DNA from: Paenarthrobacter sp. Z7-10
GTDB taxonomy: Bacteria > Actinomycetota > Actinomycetes > Actinomycetales > Micrococcaceae
Length of the DNA stretch: 33,170 bases
Direction: 5' to 3'
Assembly: GCF_026932795.1 (NCBI RefSeq)
Contig: NZ_JADPVH010000046.1
Span: 1-33,170, forward strand
This document shows positions 31,996 to 33,170 of the stretch, piece by piece. Numbering within the stretch: the stretch's first letter is position 1; every line of letters starts with the position of its first letter. A model generated the notes under the pieces. The model saw only the letters and a list, made by a program, of their open reading frames with translations. It was not told the DNA's origin and made no database searches. A program made the translations under genes and the position numbers.

Positions 31996-33027
31996 ATGGA
32001 ATATAGGACTCTCGGAAACAGCGGCGCCGTCGTATCGGCCTTCGCCCTCGGCACCATGACATTTGGCGCGGAGGCGGATGAGAAGGACTCGCACGCCATT
32101 TTGAACGATTATGCAGCGGCGGGCGGCAACTTTATCGATACCGCTGACGTTTACTCGCAGGGAACTTCGGAGGAGATCATTGGCCGGTGGCTGGCCAGCC
32201 ATCCGCAGGAGCGGGACCAAATGGTGCTCGCCAGCAAGGGCCGCTTCCCGATGGGCGAGGGCCCCAATGATCTGGGCACCTCGGGCCGTCACCTGCGCCG
32301 CGCGCTGGATGATTCGCTGGGCCGGCTGGGTGTGGAGCATATTGATCTGTATCAGATGCATGCCTGGGACCCTTTCACGCCGATTGAGGAGACGCTTCGT
32401 TTCCTCAATGACGCCGTGACGAGCGGCAAGATTGGCTATTACGGCTTCTCCAATTTCACCGGCTGGCAGCTGACGAAGGCCGTGTACGTGGCGCGGGAGC
32501 ATGGCTGGGCACCGCCGGTCACGCTGCAGCCGCAGTACAGTCTGCTGGTCCGCGGGATTGAATCCGAGATCGTTCCGGCAGCGCTCGACGCCGGTCTGGG
32601 CTTGCTGCCTTGGTCGCCGTTGGCCGGTGGCTGGCTCAGCGGGAAGTACCAGCGGGATCAGCATCCAACCGGCCAGACGCGGCTCGGAGAGAATGCCGAG
32701 CGGGGCATGGAAGCGTGGACGGGCCGCAACGCCGAGGAGAAGACCTGGCAGGTGCTGGACGCCGTGCTGGAAATCGCCAAGAGCCACAAGGTGAGTGCCG
32801 CCCAAGTGGCCTTGGCTTGGCTGGTGCGGCAGCCAGCGGTCACATCCGTCATTCTGGGCGCCCGCACCACGGAACAGCTGGCGGACAATCTGCAAGCCGG
32901 ATCGCTGGAACTCTCCGATCAGGATCTGCAACGCCTGACCGGGGTCAGCGAACCCGAGCTGGCCAGCTATCCCTACGGAGTGCCCGCCATCGCCCAGCGC
33001 AGCAGGAAGATCGAGGGAGGCCGCTAG
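31996..33027 (+). CDS. Aldo/keto reductase
   Basis: NADPH-dependent reductase of the AKR superfamily. The 343-aa product has the TIM-barrel signature with the catalytic tetrad Asp48, Tyr53 (FIDTADVYSQG), Lys81 (ASKGRF) and His122 (DLYQMHAWD), plus GFSNFTGWQL and the nucleotide-binding region near the C-terminus (VTSVILGARTTEQLADNL). I prefer the ATG at 31996: it begins the usual MEYRTLGNSG and is seven nt after a -10-like TAGAGT. A GTG at 31987 would add three residues, but it overlaps that hexamer. The gene is isolated, next to a likely insertion sequence, and its substrate is unknown. Confidence 0.94.
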   Translation: MEYRTLGNSGAVVSAFALGTMTFGAEADEKDSHAILNDYAAAGGNFIDTADVYSQGTSEEIIGRWLASHPQERDQMVLASKGRFPMGEGPNDLGTSGRHLRRALDDSLGRLGVEHIDLYQMHAWDPFTPIEETLRFLNDAVTSGKIGYYGFSNFTGWQLTKAVYVAREHGWAPPVTLQPQYSLLVRGIESEIVPAALDAGLGLLPWSPLAGGWLSGKYQRDQHPTGQTRLGENAERGMEAWTGRNAEEKTWQVLDAVLEIAKSHKVSAAQVALAWLVRQPAVTSVILGARTTEQLADNLQAGSLELSDQDLQRLTGVSEPELASYPYGVPAIAQRSRKIEGGR

Positions 33028-33100
33028 GACGGTGCTGATTAATCGGGGGCGTTAAGGCGCGCCTTCGAACGGTTTCCCGGGATTGCGGAAGACTGGATTC

Positions 33101-33170
33101 ATGCAGGGTATTGATGATGGTCAGCGTCAGCTTTTGGATGTTGGTGTGCTCGCGGGCCATTTGCTTCCGG
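33101..33170 (+). mobile_element. 5' end of an IS1182-like transposase gene (truncated by window end)
   Basis: From the ATG at 33101 the frame stays open for 23 codons to the window edge. The residues MQGIDDGQRQLLDVGVLAGH resemble, from memory, the N-terminus of actinobacterial IS1182-family transposases (MQG..QR.LLD...LAGHL). The preceding 33028-33100 has no gene and probably contains the left end of the element; no inverted repeat can be confirmed without the right end. Confidence 0.6.

Noticed and set aside
30629-32099. 484-codon frame joining quinone oxidoreductase with upstream sequence
   Set aside because: The extra part reads through the tRNA-Ser gene on the opposite strand; the ATG at 31628 has GGAGG.

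Overview
The window is about 33 kb of GC-rich DNA that looks like the chromosome of an actinobacterium of the Micrococcaceae (Arthrobacter-like). The evidence is the Mak/TreS/GlgE glucan genes, CarD, SenX3-RegX3, a lipoprotein placed like LpqE, the bacterial proteasome activator Bpa ending in GQYL, many GTG/TTG starts, and a 5' edge that resembles the flank of a Micrococcaceae rRNA operon. The genus is inference; no rRNA gene lies in the window.

Layout. (1) 1-356: no gene; rRNA-operon-flank-like sequence and a possible terminator. (2) 357-10964: alpha-glucan block. glgE-treS-[maltokinase::glgB fusion] form one tightly overlapping minus-strand operon, and glgP is divergent on the plus strand. 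TreS isomerises trehalose to maltose, the Mak domain phosphorylates it, GlgE adds maltosyl units to glucan, the GlgB domain branches it, and GlgP and GlgX degrade it. (3) 11090-18049, minus strand: carD, ispD-ispF, cysS, rlmB-glgX. Apart from glgX this is the gene order next to carD in Mycobacterium tuberculosis, including the divergent lipoprotein gene at 18314. (4) 18858-22634: phosphate-signalling block regX3-senX3 | phoU, with a phased PHO-box-like repeat array between the divergent genes, then gpmA. (5) 22635-24224: a degenerate zone with a 27-bp repeat pair around gpmA, a 61-bp tandem repeat, a methyltransferase-like gene broken by two frameshifts, and a DUF2516 membrane protein. (6) 24242-29139: a trans-sulfuration PLP enzyme, tmk-holB, and a secreted TAP-type lipoprotein hydrolase. 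(7) 29271-33027: tRNA-Thr(CGU), bpa plus an unknown helical protein, a quinone oxidoreductase, tRNA-Ser(UGA) and an aldo/keto reductase. (8) From 33101 a gene resembling an IS1182-family transposase begins and runs off the window.

The most striking patterns are: a maltokinase-branching enzyme fusion with an Ala/Lys/Pro linker and an internal ATG at the junction; a TAnnnT -10 hexamer placed 6-7 nt before the start codon of twelve genes, predicting pervasive leaderless transcription; the 11-bp-phased GTTCACC array between senX3 and phoU; and several in-frame short tandem repeats. No phage, CRISPR array, defence island or clearly new multi-gene system is visible; most of the window is conserved actinobacterial core.
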